Of a stretch of DNA of 64,000 nucleotides, positions 24,996 through 36,490 are shown piece after piece. Position numbers and translations under genes: made by a program. Position 1 is the stretch's first letter. The number at the start of each line of letters is the position of its first letter. The notes under the pieces are model-generated. The model searched no databases. It was not told where the DNA came from and saw only the letters and a list, made by a program, of their open reading frames with translations. The stretch covers positions 2,875,394-2,939,393 of the forward strand of contig CM035310.1 in NCBI GenBank assembly GCA_002900995.3. Direction: 5' to 3'. The stretch is from Ganoderma boninense (Eukaryota > Basidiomycota > Agaricomycetes > Polyporales > Polyporaceae).

Positions 24996-27900
24996 CACGG
25001 TCCACGTCCGCACACAGTCCACGCCCCCCGACATCTCGCGAGCCCGAGCATGTCATCACGTTCATTTCATTCGCACATCCGCACGGTCTCTACATGGTCC
25101 ATTGCTACTCCGATATCCCTGTGACCACAGCTATCCCACTGCCTCTGTTTCTGTATCGCGCAAACACACACACGCAATCGCATCCATCCGGCCCTTACTG
25201 TATCCGCATACGCATACGCATACCCCGCAACTGCAATTGTATTGTAGCATTTTCTTCCCGTCCCACGCATTGGAGTTGGAGTTGGCATGTCCACACATTC
25301 CCGCATTGTCGTCATCGCATCGCATCGCATCGCGTAGTGTTCTTGTCACATCCGCCTACCCACCCACAATACCTACTTACCTTAGACACCCACTGATAGC
25401 AGAATATCCAACATCTCGATATCCATCCTCGAGTCGACTCTCCGATATTTTCAACGCCAGTGGTTTTGGATTTAAGCAGCGCTTTCGTCGTGGGCATGCG
25501 CGATGACGGCGTGTGTGAAGTGCATCCGCCCACGTTCAAATGTTCAATTAAGTAGTACAGGAAGTAAGTACAGTATACTGGACCCGACGCATGCAGTTTT
25601 CAGTTTCCATGGCGCGGGGCGGGATGTCCACGTCCACGTCCACGTCCATCGAGGATGTGTAAGTATATGAACCCTTCTCCCTCCGCTGCGGATATCGCTA
25701 TTCCGCATCCTTGACAGAGCATGAACACGCTTAAGCCTCGAGGTGGCTCTCCATACGCCAGTCGATGCGGAAATCATCTTGGTAGGTGCACTTCCGCAAT
25801 TATGACCTTTGACTCAGCATTAGCATTAGAGTTGGACGGGCCGTGCCTCGAGCATGCCACAAGCTTCCGAGTCCTTCCACGACGAGGCTCGAGGCTCGAG
25901 GCTCGTCGACGTGAGGAACGTCGTTCCACCTCAAGGTTTCATGACCGTGCACGCCGTAACGTCGCAACCACTACAGTTCTTCAACGCGTGAAGGGAGCGA
26001 TAGGGATACTGCAGTGGGACCGCGCATACAGGGTACGGCGCACACAGCACCGGCCATCGCAGTGAGCTGCTGCAAGGAAGTAAGTACACAACGTCCGAGC
26101 ATCCCATGAGGAAGCGCACAGACCCCGACCCCGACCCCGACCCCGCCCTGCCACAGTGCCAGTGCCCCCGAGTCTCGACGCGGCAGTGGACGATCCCTTA
26201 AGTCCCGAGGAGTCCGCCCTGCCCAATGCCGGCGGCGAGGCTCAGGCAAGCGGGTTCTCACCGCGTCCCACGGGTCCCCGATGAACCTGGGAACGATCAG
26301 ACCGAACCGTGTCGGCGTGGCAGTCGCGCTCCTACATCTGTAAGTTACTTACAGTAACCGTGGCGCAGGCGCGCGCGCGCGCGAACCACATATCATAATC
26401 ATAATCATAAGTCGTGATATCACGTACCCTCGTCCAATGTGGTCTCCTTTCAAGTTGCTGGCTGCACAGTGCAGGGCGGGCGCCGCCGGGGAGTGCATCA
26501 ACCGCTCAGCGTACGATGTACGATGCACGATGCACGGTGCGCCGGATATGGACCCCTCTGCCCCTTGGTTCTTTGGTTCTTTCGCCGCAACCTGTGCGGC
26601 CTGAGGCCCTGAGATGTGGTTCGCTGTATGCATCTGTGGTCAGCGTCGGGGCTTGGCGCAAGCCAAGGCGGAAACACAGATGAGACGACCTACTGTTCCA
26701 ATTTCCGCCTCGGAGTTCGTCATCGCTGGTGTGGGGCGGCCCCTCGGTGTCTTCTGCAGCTTCTCGGGACAGCGTTGAATTGGAACTCGGGCTTCTTTCC
26801 CATCGTTCCAACACGCTTCCTTGTTCCTTGCCCCCTTCTTCCATTGCTCCCCGACACGGCACGGCACGGCACGTACGTCTCATCCATCGACGACAGGGCC
26901 CCACCTGGCACCCGCCGCCTGAACGCCTGAACGTAAACCATATGTGGCGCGAAACTCCCGCACGATGACACAACGAAAACTCGAAGGGGATGCAGGGGGG
27001 CGCACCCTGGCGTGCGTTCCCCGCATCCGGCGAGCAGACCAGTCCCCGAGCCAATCGCGCGCGACGCCTCGACGCCTGGACGTGTCCGAACCCGAGCGAG
27101 CCGAAGAAGAGCATGTCGACTGCCTGGCAGCGATGCAGCCCGAGCACGCCGCGATCGCGCCATGCCCATCCTCCATATCCGGGTTTATTCGCGTCCATTC
27201 ATTTCACGAGCCCGCCGCCGAGCTAGAGAGTCGAGATCTGTGAGGGTGTGTGATGTGCATGGAAGAGCCGGCGGGAGCACAGGCTTCGCGACTCTCGAGT
27301 CTATTGCGGCCCACAGGGGCATCTCCTGGTTGCACAACCTGCAGGCGGAGCATACAGACGGAGCAAGCACCGAGAACAGCGACAGCGACAGCAACAAGAA
27401 CAGCAGATGCAGATGGACAGGGCAGACAGAAGGCGGTGCGCGGCGCGAAGAGACGCAAGAAAAGGAGAAGAAGGCAGATGCGGTCAGTCTAACGCCGCGA
27501 TGGCAGATGCGGGAACGTCGAACGTCCTTGCTTAGACTCGGAGGTGTGCGCCCCCGCAGCTGGGAGCGACCGCCGCCGAGACAAGTAAATAGTTTGATAG
27601 GCACCAGTAGTCCGTGCTCAATATCGAATCCGGATCCCCTGCAGACCACATCCTGTACAGCAGACAGTGCGCGCATCCTCGCTCCTAGATGCGCGTCGCG
27701 GGCGACCAGGGGAGCCAAGCGTGCCGAGGAAGGACGGGCGGAGCGCGAGCACAGAAAGCAGGGGGAGCAGGACCACGAAGCTGTCCGAGAACACCCCGCC
27801 CAGACCACAGACCACCGACCACAGAATCCGAAGCGTGACGAGGAACGGGAAGAAGCCGGCGGCGGCAGAGCCAAAGATCTCAGAAGCACCAGTCAGAAGC

Positions 27901-28730
27901 AGTCAGAACGCAGAACAGAAACGGAAACGGAGCTCAGAACAGCCTTGTTGGGAACTCGAAATCGAAGCTGCCGTCGGACCTCCCACGAAGCCATATGCAG
28001 AACTGAATTGCAACCTTCCACCGAAACATGGAAACGCACCGGCTCGCCCTGAGTTGCGCTTGTGACGTGAGCTGCGGTTCAGGTGCAATGGGGCAGTGGG
28101 TTCGGTTCGGTTCGTTGCGCGGCGCGGACCTGGACCAGTTCACGAATGCACAGTCAGTCTCGGCCTAGAAACGTGAATGCAAATGCGATGAATGGACGAA
28201 CGGCGGGAACCCGGAACAGGCCAGAGCGGCACAACGATGGCGCGCCCTATGCAGGGTCAAGACGTAACAGGCGTATCGTATCGTATGTATGGTATCTGAA
28301 ACACAATGTACAGTAGGCACTGCACTACGCAGTCGTCGATACTGTATATCGCGAGGGTCGTCGCAGTCATCAACAGGCATACACGGGCGCAGCGTAACGC
28401 GTAGCGCAAAACAAGAAAGAGAACAGGGTCCCAAGGTATGTCTTAGTCTAGGTACAGTACGGGTCGTAACTGGCGTGAAGAGCGTCACAAGGAGGGGATT
28501 GGGTAGCCAGCGGAGAACGAACGAACGAACGAACGAAAACGACACCACTCCAGTCCAGTCCAGTCTAATCCATGTACAAGTCCGTGTCCGTGTCCACAAG
28601 GAGCCAGCCCCTAGCCGGAACTAACACAACCGAAACCGAAACACACGAGAGCAAGAGCGATAGCAAGACAGACACAAAAACACAAAAACACACAGACACA
28701 CAAACAGACAAAGACACAGAGAACGAGGGC
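24996..28730. other. Long gene-poor, low-complexity region
   Basis: Several long frames on both strands (for example 27012-28052 plus and 27185-27889 minus) have Arg/Ser/Gln-biased, domain-free translations and overlap one another, so I treat them as chance GC-rich frames. Simple repeats: GCATC units near 25316-25336, GTCCAC units near 25627-25648, GACCCC units near 26119-26142, AACG units at 28517-28537, and CA-rich repeats at 28660-28715. A block at 28101-28150 is shared with the 3' flanks of GMC3 and GMC4. Confidence 0.45.
28101..28150. repeat. 3'-flank block shared by the three GMC modules (copy 1)
   Basis: Contains TTCGGTTCGG then GGACCTGGACCAGTTC. The same order of words is found at 38309-38342 (behind GMC3) and, weaker, at 53741-53790 (behind GMC4). 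It lies 0.4-0.6 kb beyond each GMC stop codon and is best read as a remnant of the duplicated unit, possibly with a terminator or regulatory role. Confidence 0.5.
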
Positions 28731-31552
28731 TCACATGCGCGCAACGGCGGCGGACGCCTTGATCATGTCCGCCGCCTTCTCCGCGATCGCGTTCACGACC
28801 GCGCACGGGTGGCCCGACACCTGCGTCGGGAACACCGACGCGTCGACGCACCGCAGCCCGACGATCCCGTGCACGCGCAGCGTCGCGTCCACGACGCTGT
28901 CCGCGGCCGACCGCCCCATCCGCGCCGACGACACCTGTGCCCGTGCCACGGTATGTGTGCGGTGTTGAGTATGGAAGCACAGGCATGACGCAATGCCGCG
29001 TTGTGCGAGTGGCGGATTCATGTGAATGTGAATGTGTGTGTGTCATATGAAAGCATGCAATTGTCAGTGCCAGACCCGGGCGCAGCGAAGACGAAGCGAG
29101 GAATATGACGCACCGGGTGCCAGGCGGGGAGGGCCGTGCGGCGCAGCATCTCCCTTATCTCCTCGTCTGAGATCTGGCAAGGCGAGGGCGCAGACGGTCA
29201 GTACGGGTCAGTGTCCGTCGGGCAGTGCGATACTATGGAGCAGGCGTCCGGAGCCCAGACATACCTTGTTCGGGTCGGCCACGCCGGGCCACCACGGGCT
29301 GGACGCGTCGGTCCCGCGCGGGTGCAGGTCGAGCTTCGACGCGACAGGGTCCGTGTGTGCGAGGCGCAGGATCAGCCGCACGCCGCGCACCAGCACGTTC
29401 ATGTCGCTCTCCGTCGACAGATACCTGCCGCCCCATGTCAGCGTTGAACCTAAACACGAAGCAAATGCACGCACTGAGGGTCGATGTTAGGCTGGTCGAA
29501 CGCGTTCGTGGACCGGAGGGTGATCGTGCCCCTGCTCTCGGGCCGCAGCGCGACAGCCCCGAACGTGACCCCGGCGAGGTCCGCGTTCACGTTCGTCGAC
29601 TGGAACGAGTCCGGGAACGTCGCCTGGGGCGCCCAGACGAGCTCTAGGTCCGGCGCGCTGGGGCCCGAGGAGCGGTCGTTCACGGGCGGGCCGGAGCGCC
29701 CGTTGGCGTAGAAGGGCAGCCTGCAGGAGATGCAATGCATCAGCAATGCGTGAGGATCATCATCACCACCACCACGAGTCAGTGAAGGGGCCGCGAGACT
29801 CGCACGTACCGCGGATCCGTGGAGCGGACGAATGCAGTCGACGAGAAGTCCATGGACGAGAGCGGGCCTGTCCCAAATAGCTTCCACTTCAGCAGTGCGG
29901 CCGACCGCGCGCAGGGGTCCTTGAGGAAGTCGTACGTCAAGTCCGGCTTTGTGCGGAAGGGAATTGGGCCAGACATAACGTGCTGCAGTGAGCATAGACG
30001 TCAGCGTCTCGGCATGAGGTCAAGAAAATTTTGAGGGCACCGGGACGCACGTCGACGACGTTCCGGCCGACCGCTGGCATGTGCTTCACCACGGGGATAC
30101 CCAGCCTCTGGAGGTCTTCCGCAGGGCCCACCCCGGACAGCATGAGCAGCTGCGGCGTTCCGACAGTCCCCGCGCACAGGATGACCTCCTTGTTCGCGCC
30201 GCAGCAGTAAAGCTGTGGGTCTTGAGCCGTGTTCATCTGAACGCCGATCACACGCGGAGGCTGGCCCGGGGGCACGACGTCTGAAAACACAAGGCTTTGG
30301 ATCATGATGTCCGTCGCGACGATCAGGTTTGGACGGCTCAGGACCTTGTCGGTGAGGTATGCTGTTGCGGTGGAGCTTCCTATCGTTAACTTCTCAGCGC
30401 ACATCGAACTCGGAGAAGAAAGGGAAAACCGTACTCCTGCCGTCCGAGTCGATAGTCCCGGGCAGCTTGGTAACGCCCAGTGAACCTTGACCTGCATTGA
30501 TATCACTGTATGCGGTTCAGTGGGCTGTTGTGGGCGGCTCAGCGTCTCGAGGTACTTACTCAATGTCTCTGAGACCAAGTTCCCTGCACGATTCCATGAC
30601 GTAACCATTGATGGGCTAAGTGGACTTCAGCGCAACGCGAATGCCGAATGGTGCGACGGCGCTCACTGCGGTCTCTGAAGGGAAGCCTATGCTACGAGGC
30701 CCGTATCGCCCATGGTTGGCTGGGTTCACCCTGCGGTTGCCGGAGCTTGGGCGGTACTTCTCTCCCTTCAAAAAGTAGCTGCGAAGGGGGTCAAGGTGCA
30801 TGCTCGGAGATGACCGCATGAAACATGCACGAACGGGATGAGATCGTTGAACGACCAGCCCTCCGCTCCATTTGCAGCCCATTCGTCGAAATCTACGCCT
30901 GTGTTAAGAATATCCAAGTTTTGCAATGACCTGTGCTCACCTGAGGGAGAACACCGGTGATAAATCAAGGCATTGGTTGAACTGAGCGATGGACGTGGAT
31001 TGGAAAAGTGCACAGAGAGCAAGATGAGGGGAGGAGAAACGCACCTTGTCCCCCCCAAGACCTTCCCTCGAGCCCAAAATGCCTGTCTCCCATTGAAACC
31101 TTTCTGGGGCCTATACCGAAGATGAGCGAAGTACGAATAGTCATTACTGAGGTGCATACACAGTGTACGTCTTCCAGTCGAGCGCAGTCCCAAAGAGGCT
31201 GGAGAACGAGAAGGGGATTTTGGTCGGGAGGGCATCTTTGACGCTACGAGGGCGTCACAGGCGGGGTGCATGCAGACATAGAAACACACGCACTCGTTGC
31301 CGGCCTCGATGAGTAACACCTTCTGCCTTGGGTCCTCTGATAGCCTTGCTGCGAGCACGCACCCTGCCGTGCCTACAAGTAGTCCTATTAGCGTCCTGCT
31401 TCGAGATGAGTATAACACCTTGAAAGTGAACCTCCTCCGACAATGATGTAGTCGTACGTGGGCCAATGTTTAGGCTCTCCAGGTGGTAATGGCCCAGGTA
31501 TTGCAATGAAGCGAGGAACGTTTGCCGATGGACTTGAGGTAGCATGGCCCAT
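28731..31552 (-). CDS. GMC2: GMC-type FAD oxidoreductase (alcohol/aryl-alcohol oxidase-like)
   Basis: Oxidises an alcohol, aldehyde or sugar with FAD; electron acceptor and substrate are not deducible. Starts at the ATG complementary to 31550-31552 (MGHATSSPSANVPRF), with no signal peptide, so an intracellular enzyme is inferred. Fifteen exons and 14 short introns can be read without a lesion. Landmarks: YDYIIVGG/GTAGCVLAARL (FAD dinucleotide fold), GKVLGGTS (signature 1), NALIYHRC, DFDEWAANGAEGW, EVILCAGTVGTPQLLML (signature 2), DLELVWAPQ, and the C-terminal active-site pair AWHP/VSSARMG and VSGHPCAVV (His/His). About 600 residues, normal for the family. One intron, between the exons with TVYAPQ and PQKGFNG, is only 37 nt. 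It is head-to-head with DUF-b and a close paralogue of GMC3 and GMC4. Confidence 0.85.
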
Positions 31553-32657
31553 AGCGAGAAGTTCGGGGTAGGAGGCTAAGAAGAACGGCGTCTCTTAAGG
31601 CCTGAATAAGAGGACTTGGAAGCGGACGGAAAAGGAAGTGCGGAGGACAGCATTGTAGATTGGGCAATGCCGAAGGTACTTGTCCGACATGCCACTTTTA
31701 CTGGTGAAATGCAGATTAGCCGACTCGTAGGATGCCAACAGCCGTTCCAGTTTCTGGCCGCAAATGTCGTGTCTACCTAGGCGGATTTGAGGAGAGTAAG
31801 GTGTTTGGTCAAGCGACGTAGGCTAATTTATGTGTGTTGCAAGCGGAACAAAATAATTTCGGGCAGGAAAATAATTCGGTAGATGATGTGTGACATACAT
31901 CAGACATACTCCAAGTCCTAGTAGCAGCTTAGGTAAGTAGCCATTGGTAATTAGTCAAGTAACTTCTCCGACCCGGACGGAGACTTGAACTGGTAATAAA
32001 TACTTACAGATTTACTGCCGAGAGATACAGCCGATGGGGTGTTCAGATTAACTAGTTCGGCGCCTTGTTTCGAACTAGATCGATTTGACAACCGAACTGC
32101 CGTCCCCAACTGCTCTGTCACCGTAGTCCTCGCATTGGCCGTCGACCTCAAATTCGGTTGGGGTCCTGGAGATCTGACGTTCCTGCTGACCTGTTTGAGC
32201 TACATAGGGCATCGACATACGTCGTCGTGTGGGCCAGGTTCGTCCTTGTGCGTCATGGATACAGAACGCAGTTCTTTTCAAATGCAGGTGACTAGTTTGC
32301 ACTCCAGCGTGCATCCGAAGCTGGAAGGTTGAAGTCTCAAACCCCGGGGATGTCAATCGCACCCTCCCGAAGTTACAGCCTGCGACTACACGATCATGGA
32401 TGATCACAAGAAAAGCCCACAGTATTTGATGACCAATCGTGCAACCCTGCAATGCCGGACGGTTGTCAACACACCCGGCGTCCAAACCGTGGTCCGTGAG
32501 ACAGACGTTCCCATGCCCCAATTCCGCGAGGCCAATCTGTTCCGTGTGCTGAGCGCTCAGGATCCTCTCAAAAGTGGGTGAAGTAGTCTCATCTCGCTCG
32601 GCGGCCACGCCTCCCGTCGCCCAGTGCTGTGTGATCCTTCTACTCCTCGTCGTACCG
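31553..32657. promoter_or_regulatory. Shared divergent promoter region GMC2 / DUF-b
   Basis: About 1.1 kb between the start codons of the divergent genes. No gene is seen inside. It contains the conserved element at 32071-32086. The same arrangement exists at 41442-42438 and 56930-58058. Confidence 0.55.
32071..32086 (+). promoter_or_regulatory. Conserved promoter element, copy 1 (CGAACTAGATCGATTT)
   Basis: Identical to the copies at 41741 and 57262 except at two positions (consensus CGAACYAGATCRATTT). It lies 519 bp from the GMC2 start. In this copy and copy 3 the similarity continues with CAACCGAAC a few bases later. Binding factor unknown. Confidence 0.55.
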
Positions 32658-34316
32658 ATGTTGACAGCTTTCAATGCCCTGGAAGTGGCTGCGGCTCAGG
32701 AAGCGTGAGTACTGCTCTATCTCGTCGGTTTGTGTTACTAAGGCATTGCCAGCTTTGCGCAGCAAGCATGTTTCTTGGCTGTCATAAGCAAGTTCTCAAC
32801 TCTCATCCACCGTTCTCGATAGGCTAACACCCTTCAAGCGTTGCTGGTGTACGACACATGCCTCACAGCTAAGCTTGAATTGGCGTACATATGGGCTCGC
32901 GGGCGCGCCCGTATTGTTCTCTTGTTTGTGACCATTCGGCACGTACAACTCATGAGCCTCATCCTGAACATGGTATCCTCTATCTTCATTACTTCCTCCC
33001 CCGAGGTGCGTTTGGACGTTGTCATGACGAATTTTGGCATCTCTAACTCCAGTGGAATATAGATGTAATTGATCGTTGAACTTACCTCACGTTTCATGGA
33101 GGGCTCACACGTACGAAACAGGTGCAAAACGCTCGGTCTCATCAGCTCCATCCCCGTAGCGATCTCCTATCTCGGTTGGGCGGGTGAGTTTCAATCTCTA
33201 TCTGGATGTCAGTGTCTGCATGTTTCCGACGTTGAATGCTCAGTTTTCCTGGGGTGGAGAGTATATGCCTTGTCAGGCCGTAATGCTCTCGTCACGCTGC
33301 TGGTCTTCGTCTGTAGCGCGTCATTTGCCGCACCGACAATAGTGAGGACATTCATACTTCAACACCAAAGACGTGCTTTAATAAACATTGAAAAGGTGGG
33401 GATAGCAGGGATTACGCGAGTGTACACCAAATCGCCGCCAGCCTGTATCGGCCAATGGAGATTCCGCGAGGGTAGTATGGTGCTAACATACTGGTGAGCT
33501 TTCTCTCCACTAGCAGCATCGATGGCATCTAATACCACTGAATCGTAGTGATCATCTATTTTAACACTTACAGTCATGTCTCAGATACTCAACCCTGTTA
33601 TATTGCAGCTCTCGATATCTCTCGCCCGGCTGCTCTGCTGGCGGAGATTGTGGTCCTTGCTCTTACCTGCAAGAAAACGTACCGGAGTTGGGTCACGTCA
33701 AAGAAGGCAGGGTCTGCGAGTTCACTTGCCGATGTTTTATACGAGGACGGTGAGGTTATAAGAACATGACAGCGACTACATCTCAAACAAATTTTTTGAA
33801 CTTAGGAGTTATATGCTTCGCGTAAGCAGAGTCTCTTTCCACACGCAATTTGTTTGCTAACCTAGATGCATAGTATTGCGACTATCCTTTATACGATCTC
33901 TCTTATCTTCTCTGTCGTAAGCACGTCTTAATTCTATACAGGCAAAACGTAATCCGACAATTATGTAGGTGGGAGATCTGTCCTTGCAGACTGGCCTCAG
34001 CACGAGAATATCCACACTCAGAGATGCGTGAGTGACTGTTTCCATACTACGATTGTCATAGCGCCTGACTGATAGCTCCTGATACCTCAAATGCAGCCTT
34101 ATCACAGTCTTCCTGTCCCGATTCATGTTAGACATTGTCAAGGTCGGTGCCCGAACTTGCGACGTCGAACAAGCAGCCCAGGCCACGAAAGGCATTCTCA
34201 CGACGGAATGGTCGGGAGAAATCTCCGACGTACCATCTCAGTGGAGCCTGGATGACGAGTATAACGGACGGGGGTTCGCCAAGGACATAGAGACCTTCGA
34301 GGATAACGAAGCATAA
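32658..34316 (+). CDS. DUF-b: DUF6533-like seven-helix membrane protein
   Basis: Exons: 32658-32704 (47 nt, MLTAFNALEV), 32753-32787 (35 nt), 32839-33005 (LLVYDTCLTAKLELAYIWAR, TIRHVQLMSLILNMV), a 2-nt exon at 33063-33064, 33122-33183 (62 nt, CKTLGLISSIPVAISYLGWA), then VFLGWRVYALSGRNALVTLL, VYTKSPPACIGQW, ISRPAALLAEIVVLALTCKK, GVICF, ATILYTISLIFSV, STRISTLRDA and the last exon (ITVFLSRFMLDIVKVG) to the TAA at 34316. The tail DEYNGRGF is conserved in the paralogues. The second intron starts with GC (GCAAGT at 32788), not GT. The short exon after 33541 (begins TGATCATC) has no GT donor in the expected place, unlike DUF-c, so this copy may be impaired. Membrane sensor or transporter role unproven. 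Confidence 0.62.
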
Positions 34317-35819
34317 AAATTCGGGTGCGTTTTGACATCTCCATCAAACGTTCTGTCCTGACGAAGAACGAAAGCGAACAGAGGTGCCGTTCATGATACA
34401 GCAGGACTGAATCACCAAACCTTTTTTGGAACCAGCCTTTCAATTACAACCGCACCGCTGGACTGTCGTTTATTGTTGTATCAGTAGTGTACAGTATTCA
34501 ACACCATGGATCTGTCCGTGTTGTGCTGGTCATGCAGAACGCACCTTAACACGTTGTCTTCCTCCCTGTCGCCATCTGAGAATCGTGCGTAACCGCTACA
34601 AAACTTACCCCAATGTGCGGCATTCGTACTGGAAGTAATTCCCCCACGAGGCACCCAATCCTGGGATGTTCGGCCTCTGATAGAAACTTGTGTGTACAAG
34701 GAAACGCAAACTCTCTTCTGCCAGTTGATTGATGGCATAGCACTAACCCCTTGCACGTATTCAGCTAACCATAGCCCTAGTGGATCATCACGACGACCCA
34801 AACGAAAGGCGATCGTCACGGAGTGTGACGACGGTGATCTACGTATTTATAATGACGTCAGAAGGAGATCCTCGCCATGCACGAGCTGATCATATTTGGC
34901 CCGAGTAACGGTATGCGCACCACATCCACAACGGCGCCGTCGCTTGATGCTCAATGGCTTATATTCTGACAACCTTGAAATATGCCATGTTGTTTCAAGA
35001 CGGGGCAGATGAACAGAGGTACTAGCATAGAAATGTCCTGTCCACTTCTTCAGGGCTCAGGTCCGGGTCAGCCACAGAGAGATATGGCAAGGGCTGAGCG
35101 GAGGTGGGGCGTATCAGAGTCCGAATGCGACTTGGGTCGATAGGTGGCAACAGGTAGCAGGACGAAATCCAGTAATCGTCATAAAACCCAAGACGAGGGA
35201 TGTGCTGGACGGTCGAGCCTCAGGCCTCAGGAGGGACGCCGAGGCCAGGGGGGCGGTCGAGGAACGGGGTCGAAAGTCAACCAGATGGTTGATTGAGGAA
35301 AGGCGAGAATGTTCCGTTCTGTAACTATCGCGGTGCCAGCTAGAAGTAGTGTTGGTGATAAGTGGTGTGGAAAGGACATGGATACAAGTCAAGATGAGAA
35401 TCCTTTCAGGAAACGTGTCTTAACGGTTGCCGAATTATTCTGAGGGCCGAGACGCAATCACGAGGATGCTTCAACTGCAGCAGGGATGAATGGCAGTAGA
35501 CGATATGTGTGTGTCTCGTAGCATTCACCTTCACTCATATCCACAGCTGCTACCGTTTCTACATGATGAAATGAGATCAGGACGCAATGCGAGCTAACCG
35601 CACCTCGGGCCCCGTTGTATCCTCATGTCTCGACCCTGAAGTGTTCACGCCGAGGCGTATCGCTTCATTTATATGGGCTTCAAGACACTTCGGTACGACA
35701 GTGCGAAGTGCATTCCCAGCCCAAGGGCCTATGTTTCCGTGACACGGCAGCAGGGACGGGAATGCAGTCGCGGGAGTGCCGCTGCCGCTGTCCACGGTTC
35801 GAATAGTGTAAAGTCACGC
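34317..35819. other. Intergenic region after DUF-b
   Basis: No gene recognised. In the other modules the hydrolase gene or its relic lies at the corresponding place; I found no trace of it here. Confidence 0.4.
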
Positions 35820-36490
35820 TTACAGTAATTAGGCAGTCCTTTAGACAGCACCGGTCCTTTAGACAAGACGGCTTTTGGTCCCTCCCGTCCTCAGTACTGT
35901 TATCCAGGGTACCTCACTATGTGTGCACACTTTATATGGACCTATATTCTGAATTTGGGACCACCGCTCCCTCAAGAACTTGAACGGGAGGTGTTTTTGT
36001 CGTGGAAAAAGGGGTAATTTGCAGTGTATGGCAGATCGCGTTTCCAATTCCTCTCTGATTATCCCCAAAGCTAAACAGGAGGCACTTCATGGAACTAGTT
36101 ATACAATACAATTTTTTCGACAGACCTCCTGTGCACAGTGTTGATTCAAGAGGTTGAAGAATGGGATGCCTCGTTTCGTGAGCGCTTAATACTGTGTAAC
36201 TACCCGATATAGGGATAGATCCGCCTGTAATAGGCAATTTTTACACAAGCGAGACTTGCCGAGCCAATGACGAGCTGTCTAAAGGACTGCCAAAGGCCCG
36301 ATAACGCCTTTCGCAACTGATGGCTTTCGATCTCTCCGGCATTGGGGACAAACACGACAGAAGGTTAGGGGAGCTTTGTTCAGCAGTGGTAAATGGTCCC
36401 CATAATACCCGATTGACCAGAGGCTGACGCAGGACGCGGTCATCTGCGAAACTAGGATTTCCTGTCTAAAGGACCGCCTAATTACTGTAA
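35820..36490. mobile_element. Non-autonomous DNA transposon (MITE), Tc1/mariner-like ends
   Basis: A 29-bp terminal inverted repeat at 35820-35848 matches the reverse complement of 36462-36490 with one mismatch. Inside the flanking TA dinucleotides both ends begin CAGTAATTAGGC, as expected for Tc1/mariner/Fot1-type ends with a TA target-site duplication. A partial copy of the repeat (17 bp, CTGTCTAAAGGACTGCC) lies inside at 36275-36291, and GTCCTTTAGACA is repeated at 35836 and 35855. No transposase frame is present, so mobilisation in trans is inferred. Confidence 0.7.

Noticed and set aside
27012..28052. 346-codon plus-strand frame overlapping a 234-codon minus-strand frame
   Set aside because: Both are Arg/Ser/Gln-biased, without domains or helices, and overlap in a GC-rich low-complexity region; chance frames are the simpler explanation.
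31968..32010. Minus-strand GTTCAAGTC resembling a tRNA T-loop
   Set aside because: Stem pairing fails at the third base and no cloverleaf can be drawn.
32840..33070. 12-nt alternative to the 2-nt exon (AG found 12 nt before the donor in DUF-a, b and c)
   Set aside because: With a 12-nt exon the following helix (C-x-x-x-x-L-x-x-I) is out of frame in every copy, and the bases differ freely between copies.
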